Both the position numbers and the translations under genes were made by a program. Shown in pieces: positions 33,131 to 48,100 of a DNA stretch of 64,000 nt. Origin of the DNA: Owenia fusiformis (lineage: Eukaryota > Annelida > Polychaeta > Sabellida > Oweniidae); contig CAIIXF020000005.1 of the NCBI GenBank assembly GCA_903813345.2, positions 22,881,375-22,945,374 on the forward strand, in the 5' to 3' direction. How positions within the stretch are numbered: position 1 is the stretch's first letter; each line of letters starts with the position of its first letter. Under the pieces are notes generated by a model. It ran no database searches, was not told where the DNA came from, and saw nothing but the letters and a program-made list of their open reading frames with translations.

Positions 33131-36100
33131 CTGGAAATGGTAACATATGTAAGATATTATATAAGTAGGGGTGTAATTTCTTTATTGACTTTATTCAGTG
33201 CAGCTCAATAGATGTGTAAAAATTCTAGATGTGTAAAAATTTGTCAGATAGTGGATAGGAGACAAAATGCTGAGAAATCAGAATGCCTAGCCACATGACC
33301 CAAAAAGTACATGTAGATACATGTTCAATAAAGAAGAGACAAGGAAGATATCCTTACCTATCTCGCAGAAAGTCCCAGTGTATCCCTTCCTACAATCACA
33401 TCTGTAAGTAGAACCTGGACTAGGGTCTTTCAATGGGCGACATTTGCCAAATTCACATTTATTTTTTTCGCAAGGTTCTGGTTTCTCCATGACGGGGCAT
33501 CCTGGCATTAAACGATGGTGGGTGTCAAGGGGAGAGAAGTCCATCAGTTTACCATTTATTATGACTTGTTTGAAGCAACCTGGAATAGAAATTTGGGACA
33601 TATTACTGAAATGGAGATCTGCTAAATGTCTGTATGGTTGGGCTTTCTTTACATCAGGTAAGAATGGAGTGTTTGTATTTCTATACAATTTAGAATGTGC
33701 GCATAATGCCTGTTAACTTATTTTCAGTCATACATATGCTAATGCTTTTCTGCTTTATTTCCACATTTCAAGAAGTCCCCCATGACCATTTAATCCACAT
33801 TAAGACCAATACCTTGAGAGATAAATAAACAATCACCAAAATTATGAAAAAACATATTTTGTCAATAAGAGTCATATTACATCAATCCCTCTGTCAGTCT
33901 GTAGATGCCATATAAAAGCACGACTGAAAAGTGAGATACAAGTAATCAAGTTATTCAAAAACTTGGAAGACCTACCATTGAAGCTGCTGTCATCTCTGAT
34001 GTGCCATTTACTGAATGCATTAGACTTGATAGCTGTTGGAAGACCCCCTAGAAACATCATCTGCTCAGACACTAAATAATCCTTTTTGCCCTCATTGAGT
34101 ATTGTTCTTGGTTGATGCCCATCAATTCGCAGTGTAAAGTTCTGCTTGATCATCAAAAGTTCCAAAGTATGGAATTTTCCATTGTTAACTTTCTCGAAAC
34201 TGAACATTGTGGATACTGGGTAATTTCCGACATCATAGCTGATTCGGACACGTCCATGGAATAGTTCAACTGCCACATGTGATTCAGCTCCCCAGTACAT
34301 GATGATGCCATTTTCTTTCATTGTGGCCAACCTGATAGTGACGTTTGCATCTGGGACATTGTCGAGGGCAGGCAGACGAGCGTATGAGTCAATATGTTGG
34401 AAACTGATGCTTATTAGTTTTTCACATTTCTTGCCTTCAAAACCTGAAAATATTTAAATAAGTAAAACTTGATTCTATAGACAGGTTTTACAATTCATGT
34501 ACCATACTCTCATTAAATATTTTTTTATCTTGTGTTTTTTTCAAAATGTTTCATCATACATTCAATGAAATAGATTTGAATAGATAAAACATTTTATAGC
34601 TATTGCATGAACTTTCTAAAAGCCATCTTATTGTACTGTTACAAACCTGGGGTACATTTGCAGGCATATTCGTTGGAATGGTGAGGGACATAGCATTTTC
34701 CTCCATTCTTACAGTCATGGAACTCGCAAGCCTGAGTCGTATCATACTGTGTGTCACTGGATGGTTCTGGTTCTATCTCACAGTAATGACCAGAGAAACC
34801 TACAGCAAAATGATCCATTGATATACATGTTAACAGAATAACCCACAATTGTGTGATACTACATGCATTCCACTTATTCCATGCATAAACAAATAGATAA
34901 ATCAGAATGTAACCTACCTCTGGGACATTTACATATGTACATATTCCTCTTGTCCACACACGTGGCACCATTTTGGCACAAATTGTTGATACAGTCATTT
35001 GCACTGATAGAACAGTTGCGTCCTGTGATACCTTCTGGGCATACACACCTAGATTATAAAAATTAAAAAGAATGTAGTCAATATTCCATGTTTATATTCA
35101 AGTTTATTGTGTCTTAAAATATTACAGTATTAAAGGTTATGTAAGTTACTGATCTTGCTTCCTTCTAGCTCATGTTATGGCTATCTACCTGGTTGAACAT
35201 GATTGCACTGATTGATGGGACAAGTTTTACACATTTCCCATTTCAAAACAAGTGGAGTTAACACTTACATATAATCAGTCTCTAAGTCCACGCACTCAGC
35301 CTCATTCTGGCATGGGTTAAAGTCACTGCAGAACTTGATTTTCTTTTCGCAAAATGCACCTGAAAATGGAAAATGAGTTTGACAAAATCTGAATTTGAAC
35401 TTTACTGGTCAGTATCAAGCAAAGTTAACAGCCATCACCTTTGCATCAAAGATGGCAGACGAAAAGTGTCGATTTCAATATTTTTAGTTTTCATCGACTT
35501 AAACTTAGTAACTTTATAGTTGACGTAATGCTTTGATATTTGAACTAAATCCTACTTATATGACATGAAAACTCTGGAGTATGATCATTTATTCATATAA
35601 CATGTGTGGGCGCCACAGTTCAACGATATTTTCTACCACATAAGGAAAGGAAATTACTCAGATACAAGTAGATAGTTACCAGTTACACCACCAGGTGGCT
35701 TGTTTGGGTCAGATAGCATGGCAGGAATAGTAGAAAGTTCCCTTTAACTTAAATATTTATATGTTTTAGTGGTTCAATTTTCATATCAATTTTCATTTAT
35801 CTAAAAGTTAAGCAAATTAAAATAAGTCCAGTAAAAGAAAATGTTATCTGTCAAATACAAGAAAAGACATTTCACTTTTTGTGATTTTATAACATGGGGT
35901 CTATGGGGAATCCCCCGAACTAGAAATCACATTTTCAAGTACAATTAAATTTTCAAAGTTGATAAACAATTTTTTGAAACCATATTTCTAGATGTACTAT
36001 TAAATGTAGATTCCAAATATGACATCACTTTGACTGAATTTTGAATATTTAATGATGTAAATTAAGATATTTTCTACTCGCATCTGGTCTATTGGGATTT

Positions 36101-39100
36101 GGGTTTCACAGATGATATGCGATGACTAACATGACCGCTACTGTACCTTACATTTCCAGTTACCTTCCCTTAAGCGGTGGAAGATATGGTTGAACTGTGG
36201 CGTCCACGTATGATATATGAACAAATGATCATACTCCATAGTTCACATGTCATATAAGTGGGATTTAGTTCAAATATTAAAGTATTATGTCAACTATAAA
36301 GTAGTTTAATTCGATAAAAACTAAAAATATCGAAATCGACACTTCCCGTCCACCATCTTTGATGCGAAGGTGACAGCCATCTCTTGATGGAGATCTAGAT
36401 GGGTCTAATTCATATATACCATTTCATGCAATCATATTGAACAAGATTCTAAGTGTTTTACCAATTAAAAATGAATGTTGATAGTCAGAGAATATTTAGG
36501 TTTAAAGTTTTTTATTATCATTTAAACAAAACAAATTACAAACACAGCAAGGGCCGAAGCAATGCATTATTGGCCCTGGTCAGAGAATATTGTTTAATCG
36601 TTTTTATGCCTTACCTGCAAAGCCTTTCCTACATTTACAGCTGTATGTCTCTACTTGGTCAATGCATGTTGCATTGTTGAGGCACATGTGACTTTTGCAG
36701 TCATCTATATTCACCTCACACCTGTAGCCTTCAAATCCTGCCAGACACTGGCATCTACAAAAAACAAGTCCGTCAAAAACTGCATTAAGAATCAAGAAAT
36801 CTACAACATACTTTTAAAACTGCCTTAACAAGGGAAAACCGAAACAGCGATGAAAGAAATATGAGCGCTTCTTGCAAAAAACAAGTACATGTACAATCTT
36901 AACTTTTATTTGTCCAAATATTGACATTAATATTTGATGAATCGTGGGCTTCAGGTGCCCAATTGGATGAATGAAAGAGGCACATTAGCAATATTGGAGA
37001 TATTCATGATCAGTTGTTTGGAAAATCTGAACAAGAATGATTATACTTACGAAAATCTGCCATTCTCAATGATGTTGCACTTGCCACCATTTTCACACGG
37101 ATTCCCATAACAAGCATCAATCTCATTTTGGCAATTATTGCCATGGTAGCCATCGATACATTGGCAGGTATAGTTGTTGTAACTATGCAACATACATTTG
37201 CCGCCATTCTTGCATGGTTTTGTGTAGCAAATGTCACATTTTGATTGGATCGCAGGATCAGGATTTTCTGAATAAAAAGGTTAACAAAGTGACATACTTT
37301 GTGTATATATGTCTCTACATGTAATTATTATAAAAAAACAGTATAATGAACAAAAATCATAAGTAACCAAGTAAGAAGTAAAAATGATAAGCTATTTAAC
37401 ATTTGCATCAATTTAGAGAGTGAAGTTCATGTGTGTTTATTCATTCCTTACTTATCCCACTCTTCATTCAGAACAGTGAAAAGCATACCTTTGCAGAGGA
37501 ATTTATCAGGCAAAGTTGTAAGAATCAGTTGATGTTTCATCTCATCTGGTCCTGCACATTTGGCGATTCCTGGTTCAATGTAATCCTTCTTCATGCGAAC
37601 CCAGTCAGAGAGCCACTTTAGATTACAGTCACAATATAAGGGATTGTCACCTAGAGCACTGGAATATAACAAGGACATTCAATTATGACAGGGCCTGGAA
37701 GGGATAGAAATTTCTGGTCGCTGCAATCAAATTACTAGATTTAAATGTCACAGCTATGGTAGCTTCAATGTCTGCTAAATTATTGTATTTGTACCTTCAA
37801 TGACTTGATTATTGACCCATAATTTAACCTTTCAACTTACATATGCGTCAGAGAGGTGAGATCATCATAAGACCCATAAGGCATTGTGGAAATGTCATTC
37901 TCATGCAGGGATAACAGTCTCAATTTCTTAAGGCCAGCAAAACTTGTCTTTGTGATACATTGAAGCTTGTTGTAGCTCAGGATTCTGAAAATGAATACTA
38001 AAATAAAATCACAGTAAAATGTATACAAACGTACTCAAGAAAGTTAAATGGGTTACTGTATTTCTAATTAATTTGGTGACTGTTTTAATTTGATGATTCC
38101 ACCAAATTGTCCGCCAAATAAGGTAGCCGCCAAATTCAACAATTTACATTTCAATTGTAAATTTGTATGGTATATACACTTCAATATTGCAAGTTCGCCT
38201 AATTAAGTAATCGTCAAATGTTCATAACAGCAAATCCGCCAAAATAAGTAGCACCAAATTAAGTAGAAGTACAGTATGTTATGCCCAAAATGTTTTCACA
38301 AAAATTGCAAATGTTTTATGCAAATATACGTAAGGCCATAAGAAGTAGATTCTTTGTTTTGCGTCCCCTTGCTTGCAAGATTTTGAGTAAATCAGAAAAA
38401 ACAAACACATCCAAATACACCCTATAGCAATCACAAGGGTCTGAAAGTACCACCGCATTTCGTTCAATCAGAATCAGATTTTGCCAGGACGCAAAACAAA
38501 GAATCTACTACTTATGGCCTAGACTTGTGAAATACATGAAAACTGTTACATACTTGTATATTCAAATTATTAAAACAATATAAATAAATATTCATATAAA
38601 TATTTTATTAGCATCGATTCAAGTTCATGACATTAAGGGCTTGCAAATGAGACTGTCAGTTTTAAATTCAAATTGAAAGCAATTCAGGACTACCTGATGT
38701 TATATATGGTACTTACAAAGTACTCAAGGATGAGAGATTAGCGAATGCATAATCCGGCAGAGACATCAAAGAATTGTGGGAAAGATCACTGGAAATATGA
38801 CATCATTTCTTAATTACAAAACATTCTACAACATGTCAGTCAATGTTCATTGAAATTTGGCCTTCAACCTTCTAAAATTTTTTGTTTCATGGATGTGCTC
38901 CATGATTAAGCTGAATACCAATATAAAAAACATCTAATGAGGAGTGGAAGGTCTACTTTCAATGAAACTGAAATGAAATGTATTTTGAAGATAAAATATA
39001 CAAGGTGTCAAAAAAAGTAATGCAATATTACCATTATTATTAAGACATTGATGCATTTGGAACAATGTTGACACCTTGTAGATATTTGTCATATAGTATG

Positions 39101-42100
39101 TTTCAATGAGCACCATGACAGTAAATGGACAAAATAACAACACTAAAACTGAAGAAAAAGCAAAATCTTCCACTTTATATAACTCAGGTGAGTTCACAAG
39201 CAAAGTTGAAATTGAATATGTAAACAATAAAAATAAATCTAAATTCTAAATAAGTCTCAATTTGAGATAAAAATGAGATTGTAACAAAATAAGAAAATGA
39301 CCTTGTAGCACATTAAACATATTCTTTGTTGCAAAGTAACAAAATCTCTGCTAATTTAAAATATCATATTTAACCCTCTGACAACCAGTGCTTAGTAAAA
39401 GCAAGGTCTCATTCATTCCAAAATTACAAATATTTTTTGATTCTACTCCCTAACTTTTTCCTAGATCCTTGCTATATCTACTGTAGGACCAAAAGATGTA
39501 TTGCACAATATGATTTTGAGGTGTATGTTATATCTACTTTCATAGCAATCAGTTGTCAAAGGATTAAACTGTCCAAAAATATGTCAAGGGAAAGTCAATT
39601 TTCTTTTTAACATTTAAATAAAGTGCATTATTTTCTAGTTTACAGCATTAACTAGAATATTGAGACACTTCTCATTAATTCTATCCATTTATACTGTATT
39701 ATCAAAAAGAAATGACAATCATTTGACATATTTTTCAGGAAAAAGCTGTGCTTACATCCAGGTGAGTTTAGTTAAGCGTGCCAAATATGGTGGGATTTCC
39801 TTAATCTGATTCACATCTAGGTACCTATATAGCCAAGAATCAACAGTTATACATATAGAACAACAGATAAAGCCACAAAATATTTACAGTGTGGAACACA
39901 GGTTTAAAAAAGACTGACGAAGATTGATCTTATTCTAGAGGCCATGTCTCTAAGACAGTAAGGCCTCTATAGCTTTATTGTGTCTCATCTAGGGTTAAAA
40001 ATATTTATCACAGGTTCATAATCGATCAGCCCAAAAACATGTTACACAATATAGGCCTAAAATAATATCAACCTAGTAGAATAGAACTTTAAACGAAAGT
40101 AAATATGATCATAACTGAAATATACACATGTAATTTCAAAGAGTGATTCATTAGCCCTTGTGTGTGATTCATTGATATATTTTACGTGATTCATTGATAT
40201 ATTTTATGCGATTCATTGATATGTTAAAAAAGTGTTTGATTTTTTTGTACTTTGTGATATTTAGAACAAAAAGCATGACTGATAATAATCTACCTACAAA
40301 AACATGAAATAAATTGATAATAATAATGAACCATATACCGAAAGTCAATAAAAGTGGTTCTACTATTATTACTTATATTATTACTACTGAACTGTAATAA
40401 CGCTAATATATAGAAGCTGCTATATGAATTTCTATAAATGACTTGTTCAATGTACAGCTGCATAGATCTACAGCTGTGCATGTCAACAGCTATGGAGCTA
40501 GCTGTTATGAAAAGACCCATTACCAAAAATGCAAATTTGTGTCATGTTTTTAGAAGGGTGCAAGCTGACTGACTACAGCAGCTTAGTTTCATTTTGAGTT
40601 AATTTTATAAAAATCTTCCTACATTAAGACTTACAGTTCTGTGGTATCTAGGGGAATATCAGCGGGAATTTCTGCTAGGCTTTGTCGGCTGCAACGTACA
40701 ACAGTACCAGTGCATTGGCACTTAGCAGGGCAGTATGCTCGGGGATCACAGCTTTTTTCATATTCACCTAAAACACAAACAATAGTGATATATTCGTAAC
40801 TCAGTTGGTTCAAACATACAAAAGAACCAAACTTAAGGGACTTTAGTGAATCTTTAGGAACATAATTCACTCAGAATCATTTCAAAGAGAATAAAATCCA
40901 CATTTTAAATGTGTTATTATAGAATGATTTGAAAAGAATTACATTATATCTATACTATGAATGAGAACATACCAAGCCCAGCCTTTGTGCAGCATAGAGG
41001 CGCCCCTGAGTGGCAGGCCACAGAATTTTCACCTGAGACAACACACAATTATACATGAATCATGTCAGACATATTATTCACATGAACATTTGTACACATA
41101 TTATATGAATTTACATGAACACGTATTAATTACATGTACAAATACAGTTCTCAATGTAAGACACCAGTAATTGGATATTTGGATACATTGATGGTAAAGA
41201 AAGCTGTATTACACATTTATACACGTATTACACATTTATACATGTATTGCACATTTATTACAGTGTTATTCGTAAAAATTTTTAAACATTATACATGCTC
41301 TCTGTTATCGATGTAATATAAATAACAAAAGTAACACACATAAACAAATAATGGTCACATGTTATATTCAAATAGCAAATATTATAAATAAATTCTTTCT
41401 GAAACAATAATTATGTAGATCAAAATTATAGTTGTCTCGACTACTAAAACTAATAATGATAAAACTCACCAAGTTTTTCACATTTGAAGTCTGTTGGTTT
41501 GAGTTCCTGGATAGCCATGTCTTTGAGTAAAGATGGCACTGCACAGCGAGGGTTTCCTGTCACAATGTTACGTTTCTGTAGCCAATTAGAGAGCCATCCC
41601 AAATTACAATTACAGTTAAATGGATTTGAGAGGAGGTTTCTGAAACAAAGACATGTCTCTTTTATAGTGTATACTATATATCCATGATAATATAACATGA
41701 CAAACATAACCATGACAATATAACATGACATCACAAACAGTACCATGATAATATAACATGACAAACAGAACAATGATAATATAACATGACACCACAAACA
41801 GAACGATGATAATATAATATGACATCAAAAACAGAATGATGATAATATAACATGACATCACTTAAACAGAACCATGAAAATATAACATGACATCACAAAC
41901 AGTACCATGATAATATAACATGACATTAGACATGACAACAGAACCATGTTCTGTCGATGTTAAATCATCATAGAAATAGGAATTAAGTTTTTAATGTGTA
42001 TAAAATTTCAAAGTTAAAAAGAAAAGGCTGTGATATCATCTTCACTTTTAGATTTAATAATGGTTCAACTTGAGAAGATTGGTTGTATCATGAACATAGA

Positions 42101-45100
42101 TATACATGTACTTACAATGTAGAAAGATATTGAAGTCTATCGAAGGATCCTGGCTGTATACAACGTATCTGGTTATCATATAAAGACCTGGAAATAAACA
42201 TACAGTTTATTGATAGTAATGACAGGTTATTTTCCATAAATCTAAATAATACCTATATCATACAGTTGATAATTTGAAAGAACTTATTAACATTTAGGTT
42301 CATAAGGGATTTCCGGGCGAAATCAAATATTAAAAAGGAATGCTAAATGCATATGCATAATCAATTTTATTACAACAATTTACAACATTTCTGAGTCACC
42401 CTGTACTTACAATAATCTCATGGAATTGAGATCTGTGAATGTAGTGTTGGTCACACAGCTGATCTTGTTACTTCTCAGCATCCTGAAATAATCAAATCAG
42501 TATTCAGCACAACGAAGAAATGTAAATGATGTCAACAGTAACTAGATTTGTGAAATTGAACAAGTTCAATTTAAGACTCCAGATTTATTTTACCTAGATA
42601 GATCAGTAAAGAGCTGAGTAATTAACTGAGTAATTAGCTGAGTAAGTACCTTAGTAGTAGTTGAGTAAGTAGCTGAGTAAGTAACTGGGTAAAAAGCTGA
42701 GTAGGTAGCTGAGTAAGTAGCTGAGTAAGTACCTGAGTTAGTAGCTGAGTAAGTAGCTAAGTAAGTAATAACTAATTAAGCGATTGAGTAAGTAGTCAAA
42801 TAAGTAGCTGAGTAGGTAGGGAGGTAAAGTAGGGTATGTAGGAATTTTTGAAAGTTTATTTGATCAATCTGCATCGTGAATACTGGCAAGTGCGAATTTC
42901 AAACTTCAAAATGGCTTAGAATCTTAACCGGGGGTCGGATTGCAATTTTAATTTCAGATCCGGATTCCTTAGGAAATTCTACCCCTAATTCATAACTCAT
43001 ACGTTAAATTTGGAGAACTTTTTATTTTGACATACATTTCGATCACCATATCTAAAAAGTGGGTCAAAAAACTTCTTGACGGCAACAAGTTAACATTATG
43101 AGCACACTCTTTGCTACATGTATACAAAATTTCGAAGAATATCATTGAAGTGTAGTGTCCAAATTGCAACAATAAGAAAAAAACTAAGAATTTGACCTAG
43201 ATTTTGAACTAGGTATTTTGGTGTCCAAATTTTGAAGGAAAGTAGCTTTTGAGGTCCCCTTCTTTTATGGGCTTTCATTATGTTTAGCTGTACTCATTCT
43301 ATATCTCGTATTTTTACACTTCAAAAAATTATTCGGTCCCATTGATTTAACATGGGGCACCAAATTTAGCGATTTTTGAGATTTCAAAATGCCATAACTT
43401 CAGAACAAGAAGTCGGATCGAAATTTGGTTTGCAGATTTGGATTCCTGAGAAAATCTTACCTTTAATTCATAACTCACACATTAAATTTGGATAGTTTTT
43501 ATTTTGACCTACTTTTCGGACACCATATCTCAAAAGTGGGTCAAAATACTTTTTGACGGCAAAAGGCTAACACTATGAGCATACTCTTTGCTACCTGTAT
43601 ACAAAATTTTAAAGCAAATCATTTGAATATAGTGTCACAATCGCAAAAATAAGGAAAAACTATGAATTTGACCTAGATTTTAACCTAGGGATTTTGGTGT
43701 CCAAATTTTGAAGCTAAGTAGCCTTCGAGGTCCCCTTCTTTAATAGGCTTTCATTATATTAAGCTGCACTCAGTTTATATCTCGTATTTTACACTACAAA
43801 AAAATCTTTTTTCCCATTGACATAACATGGGGCAGCAAATTTAGCGATTTTTGAGCTTTCAAAACGCCATAACTTCCGAACAGGAGGTCGAATCAAAATT
43901 TGGTTTGCAGATTCAGATTCCTGATAAAATTCTACCCCTAATTCATAACTCATACGTTAAATTTGGAGAACCTTTTAGTTTGACCTACTTTTCGGACACC
44001 ATATCTCAAAAGTTGGTCAAAATACTTTCTGACGGCAAAAGGCTAACACTATTAGCACACTCTTGGCTACATGTATACAAATTTTCGAAGAATATAATTA
44101 ATCTGTAGTGTCAGAATCGCAAAAATAAGGAAAAACTTTGAATTTGACCTAGATTTTGACCTAGGCATTTTGGTGTCCAAATTTTTATGAAAAGAAGGTC
44201 TTGTGGTCCCTTTCTTTTATGGGCTTCCATTATGTTTAGCTGTGCTTAGTCTATATCTCGTATTTTACACTTCAAAAAAATATTTTTTCCCATTGAATTA
44301 ACATGGGGCACCAAATTTAGCGATTTTTGAATTTTCAAAACGCCATAACTTCTGAACCAGAAGTCAGATCGAAATTTGGTTTTCAGATTCGGAATCCTGA
44401 GAAAATTTCCTATAAGATTGATATCCCGGACATTGGATTCGGTGAAATTATTTTTGGACCTCGTTTTCGGACACTGATATCTCGAAATCGGTTTGAGATA
44501 CCAAAAAACTAAATCGACCCTAGGTTTTCTACTTTTTTATGAGGAACACAATGAAAAAAACCAGGATCAAAAATATTGAAGGACGACCGAGATAATGGGA
44601 AAAAGTGACAAAGTACTGGATTTGACCTAGTTCTTGACCTTTGACCTAGATAAAAATTTGACCTAATTTCCCATCATCCCAGATACATTCCCTAGTTAAT
44701 CATGTAAGCAGCTTAAAGTAAGCTCTTCTAGTTGGTGAGAAATCTGGGAAGGAGGAAGAAGAAAAAGAATAATAATAAAGAAAACTGGCAAAAGCAATAG
44801 ACTCCAGATTTTCATCTGGAGTCTAATAAAAGTACAGTTTAAATTAAGCACAAAATACAAAGTGTCTAAGAAAAATTTACAAATGCTCTAATTTATAATT
44901 GTTTTTCCAAAATGTGTGATGTAGTATACTTACAAAGTTCTTAGACTTTTCAATCCTTTAAACATTCCACCATTCAGAAAATGCAGTTTATTTTCTGTTA
45001 ATTGCAGGTCACTAAGTACATCTGCACCTTCAAATGCCCCATCAGCTATCGAATCAATTTTATTGTTTCGAAAATCTCTGAAATCACAAGGATATGATCA

Positions 45101-48100
45101 ATCGCATGAGTTATTAATTAAGATTAGCATTAGTTTGCAACCTTTCTCATTACTCATTGAAAATATATGACACTAACTGGTGGGAAAATATTCATATTAT
45201 TTTACATAAACCTTTGATCACAAAGTCCTACTTACACTTTCTGAAGATGTGGAACTCTCTTGAATATGCCACCATTTGGTACAGTTGTTATGAAGTTATC
45301 CATCAGCTTCCTTAAATAATGAACATTGTATAAAGTTGACGAGTAACAAATTTAAACAACAGAAAATGGCATGAAAATCAGGCATTCCATTTAAACAGGT
45401 AAATAAAAATGAGTTGAACTGGCTTCAATATATAATGCCTCCTCTGTCAACAAGCAGCAATATTGTACCCTCGAGTAGAGACAGTTTTAGGGACAGAAAG
45501 TCCAAAATGGCCACCACCTTAACATTTACATAGAATGCACCACAACTCAATACCAAAAACAAAACAACCTTAAAATCTCAATCCATTAAACAGTTTAGCT
45601 TGAAATATAGACAAAACTTGACAGACAAGATTTTAGGATGAAAAATCTAAAATGGCCAACTTAACATACTTAGACCCAGAATGCCTAAAAAATGTTCATA
45701 CCAAGAAATATCCCATAAGATTTCAGATAAATCCGTCAAAGAGTTTGGTTTGAAATGTGGGAGACAAGACTTAACTTAAAAGACGGAAAATCCAAATGGC
45801 CACCTTAACATTTACCCAGAAATCTTAATCAGTTCTAGATTACATATAAAGAATTTTAAATCAACAATTTTGTCAAAAGTTTGGCTGGCAATGCATACAG
45901 AATTAAGTGGGATTACGACTGGCCTGCATTCTAATCACGATATAGCACCCAAGGGTGTGATAAGACTGGACTTGAATTGACTAAGAGTGCGATGACCATG
46001 TATGAGTTGACATGGGTGAATGCACCAGAGGTTGAGCTGGCCTAGTTTATGTCAACAGTCGACTAGGGTTAAAGTGACCTATTACACAAGTTAAATCATG
46101 GACTTTGACAAAGAACAACAACAACTCACAAGTCTGTTGTGTAGGAAGGAAGATCCTCAGGTATCTTGGTCAGCCTCCTTCCAGAACAATCCACAGTAGT
46201 ACCCTCACATATGCACATCTTTGGACAGTCTCTGTCGACCATACACTCTCCAGCATGTTTTGTCCTATGCTCTTCACCACCTTAATTAATTTATGAAAAA
46301 TAATTTTTCATAATTTCTGTTTTCAAATGTGGTGCTTCATGAATAATGGGAACACCATCAAGATGAGATGGAAAGTGTTCACATTTGAAGGTCATGTTAA
46401 CTTGGATGTCATTTGCAAGACAATATATTTCATCCAATTAAAAGTGTTCACATTGGGAACCCATGTAATGAGTGCAGTTTGGTGTCAGGTTGTGTGGACA
46501 ATGTGCTGAAAATTGATGTAAAGGAAAGAGTCATTGCGTTGGGTTATAAGGAGAGGTGTTCAAGTCTCAAAAAGATCAAGACTGGAGATGTGTGAAGCTG
46601 CAATTAAATATAAAGGCATTCTATGCCCTTACATTACAGTGCAGATCTAGGGTGTGTGCCAAGTATTATTTTCTGGCTGCAGGCCTAGGATTCTCATTAC
46701 ACACATATTTCAGGATACAAGTCTATGAATAAGTGTTTGACAGTGGAAGTATAAATGCAGTCCATGTATAATGCAATCAGACACACACAAAAAACGATTA
46801 GGAGTTTCATTCAGTGGGCAACATGTGCTATTGCTTTTGAGTATTTTCCAAATGTTTTCATGTTAAATTCAATTTCCAATATTTTTGCCTGTACTTTTTT
46901 TTAAATTTTGTTGTCAGAAATTCAAATGAAACCCCTGTCTGTTTATGCACAGCCTCCGGAGGATGCAACTAAAAGAACCAATTATATTTGGCCAAGTTAT
47001 GTCTTCCTAAGGCTGTACACCTGACTGCATAAGTAGCAAACATGCAGTAATTATAATTTAGTTTAATAGTGACATAGTAATAGTACTAATTTCACACAAT
47101 TTGAATTATACAATTTGTATAATTTTAAAATCAACTATTAAGTAGAATTTAGTAATGTGATCTGATTGGAAAGAAAGAAAATAGCACAATGCATGATAAA
47201 TCCACACAGTGGTCTGTGTCACCAAGGCAAATTCAAACACCAGCACCATATTTGGTATCATTCCAAAATTAGTATTATCCAAAATTAGTGAAATAAAACT
47301 CCTGAGCATTAAATGTAAAAACACAGTATTAATAAGAAATGAATTAAACTGATTTTAACTAACATTGCTCAAGAAATTAATCATAATTCACAAATATCGA
47401 GGTTAGTTAATAAATTGTGCAAACTTAATAAAAACAATAAATATATGTGCAATTACAGAAAATTAACATCATTGGAAGTGGAGGCAGGCACATTCAATAA
47501 TACAAAATAATAGAAAGTACAACTTAAAAAATAAAAATAGTTAATGGATATATGCAATCTGATTGGTTTATCATAATATGAATATCTGTGATCCAATCAG
47601 ATTGGATTATTATAAGAGATAGCTGTCTTGCTACAGATGTCTATAAATTATGTTATCAACCAATCAATTACAGGTTGATGCAAAACAAAACTTTTTATAA
47701 AGGAATAAACTGACAAAGGTGAGAAAGAAGTGCACATAGTAACACTATTGGTGGAGGGATAGGTGGTGGAGGGATAAGGGGTGGAGGTAGAGCACATTTG
47801 AATTGCAAACTATTTGATAATATTGGTGCAAAATTGTAGAAATTAAAACAAGCAAGCATTTTGATATCAGTTCAAAAAAATTTAAACTATCAAAAAGCAC
47901 AAAATCAGAAAAACAATTGATCATAGTGACCACAAATTAACTTGAGTAAGCGCATAAAAAGCAAACAGAAAAACCAAAGCAAATCACAGCAAAACAAATA
48001 ATTATGGGAAATAAATAACAAAATTTTAAACTTGGTGTTTTTAATGAATTTGTCTAAAATAGTTGGTGTTTTTACCACGGTGGGGTATACACCACGCAAG

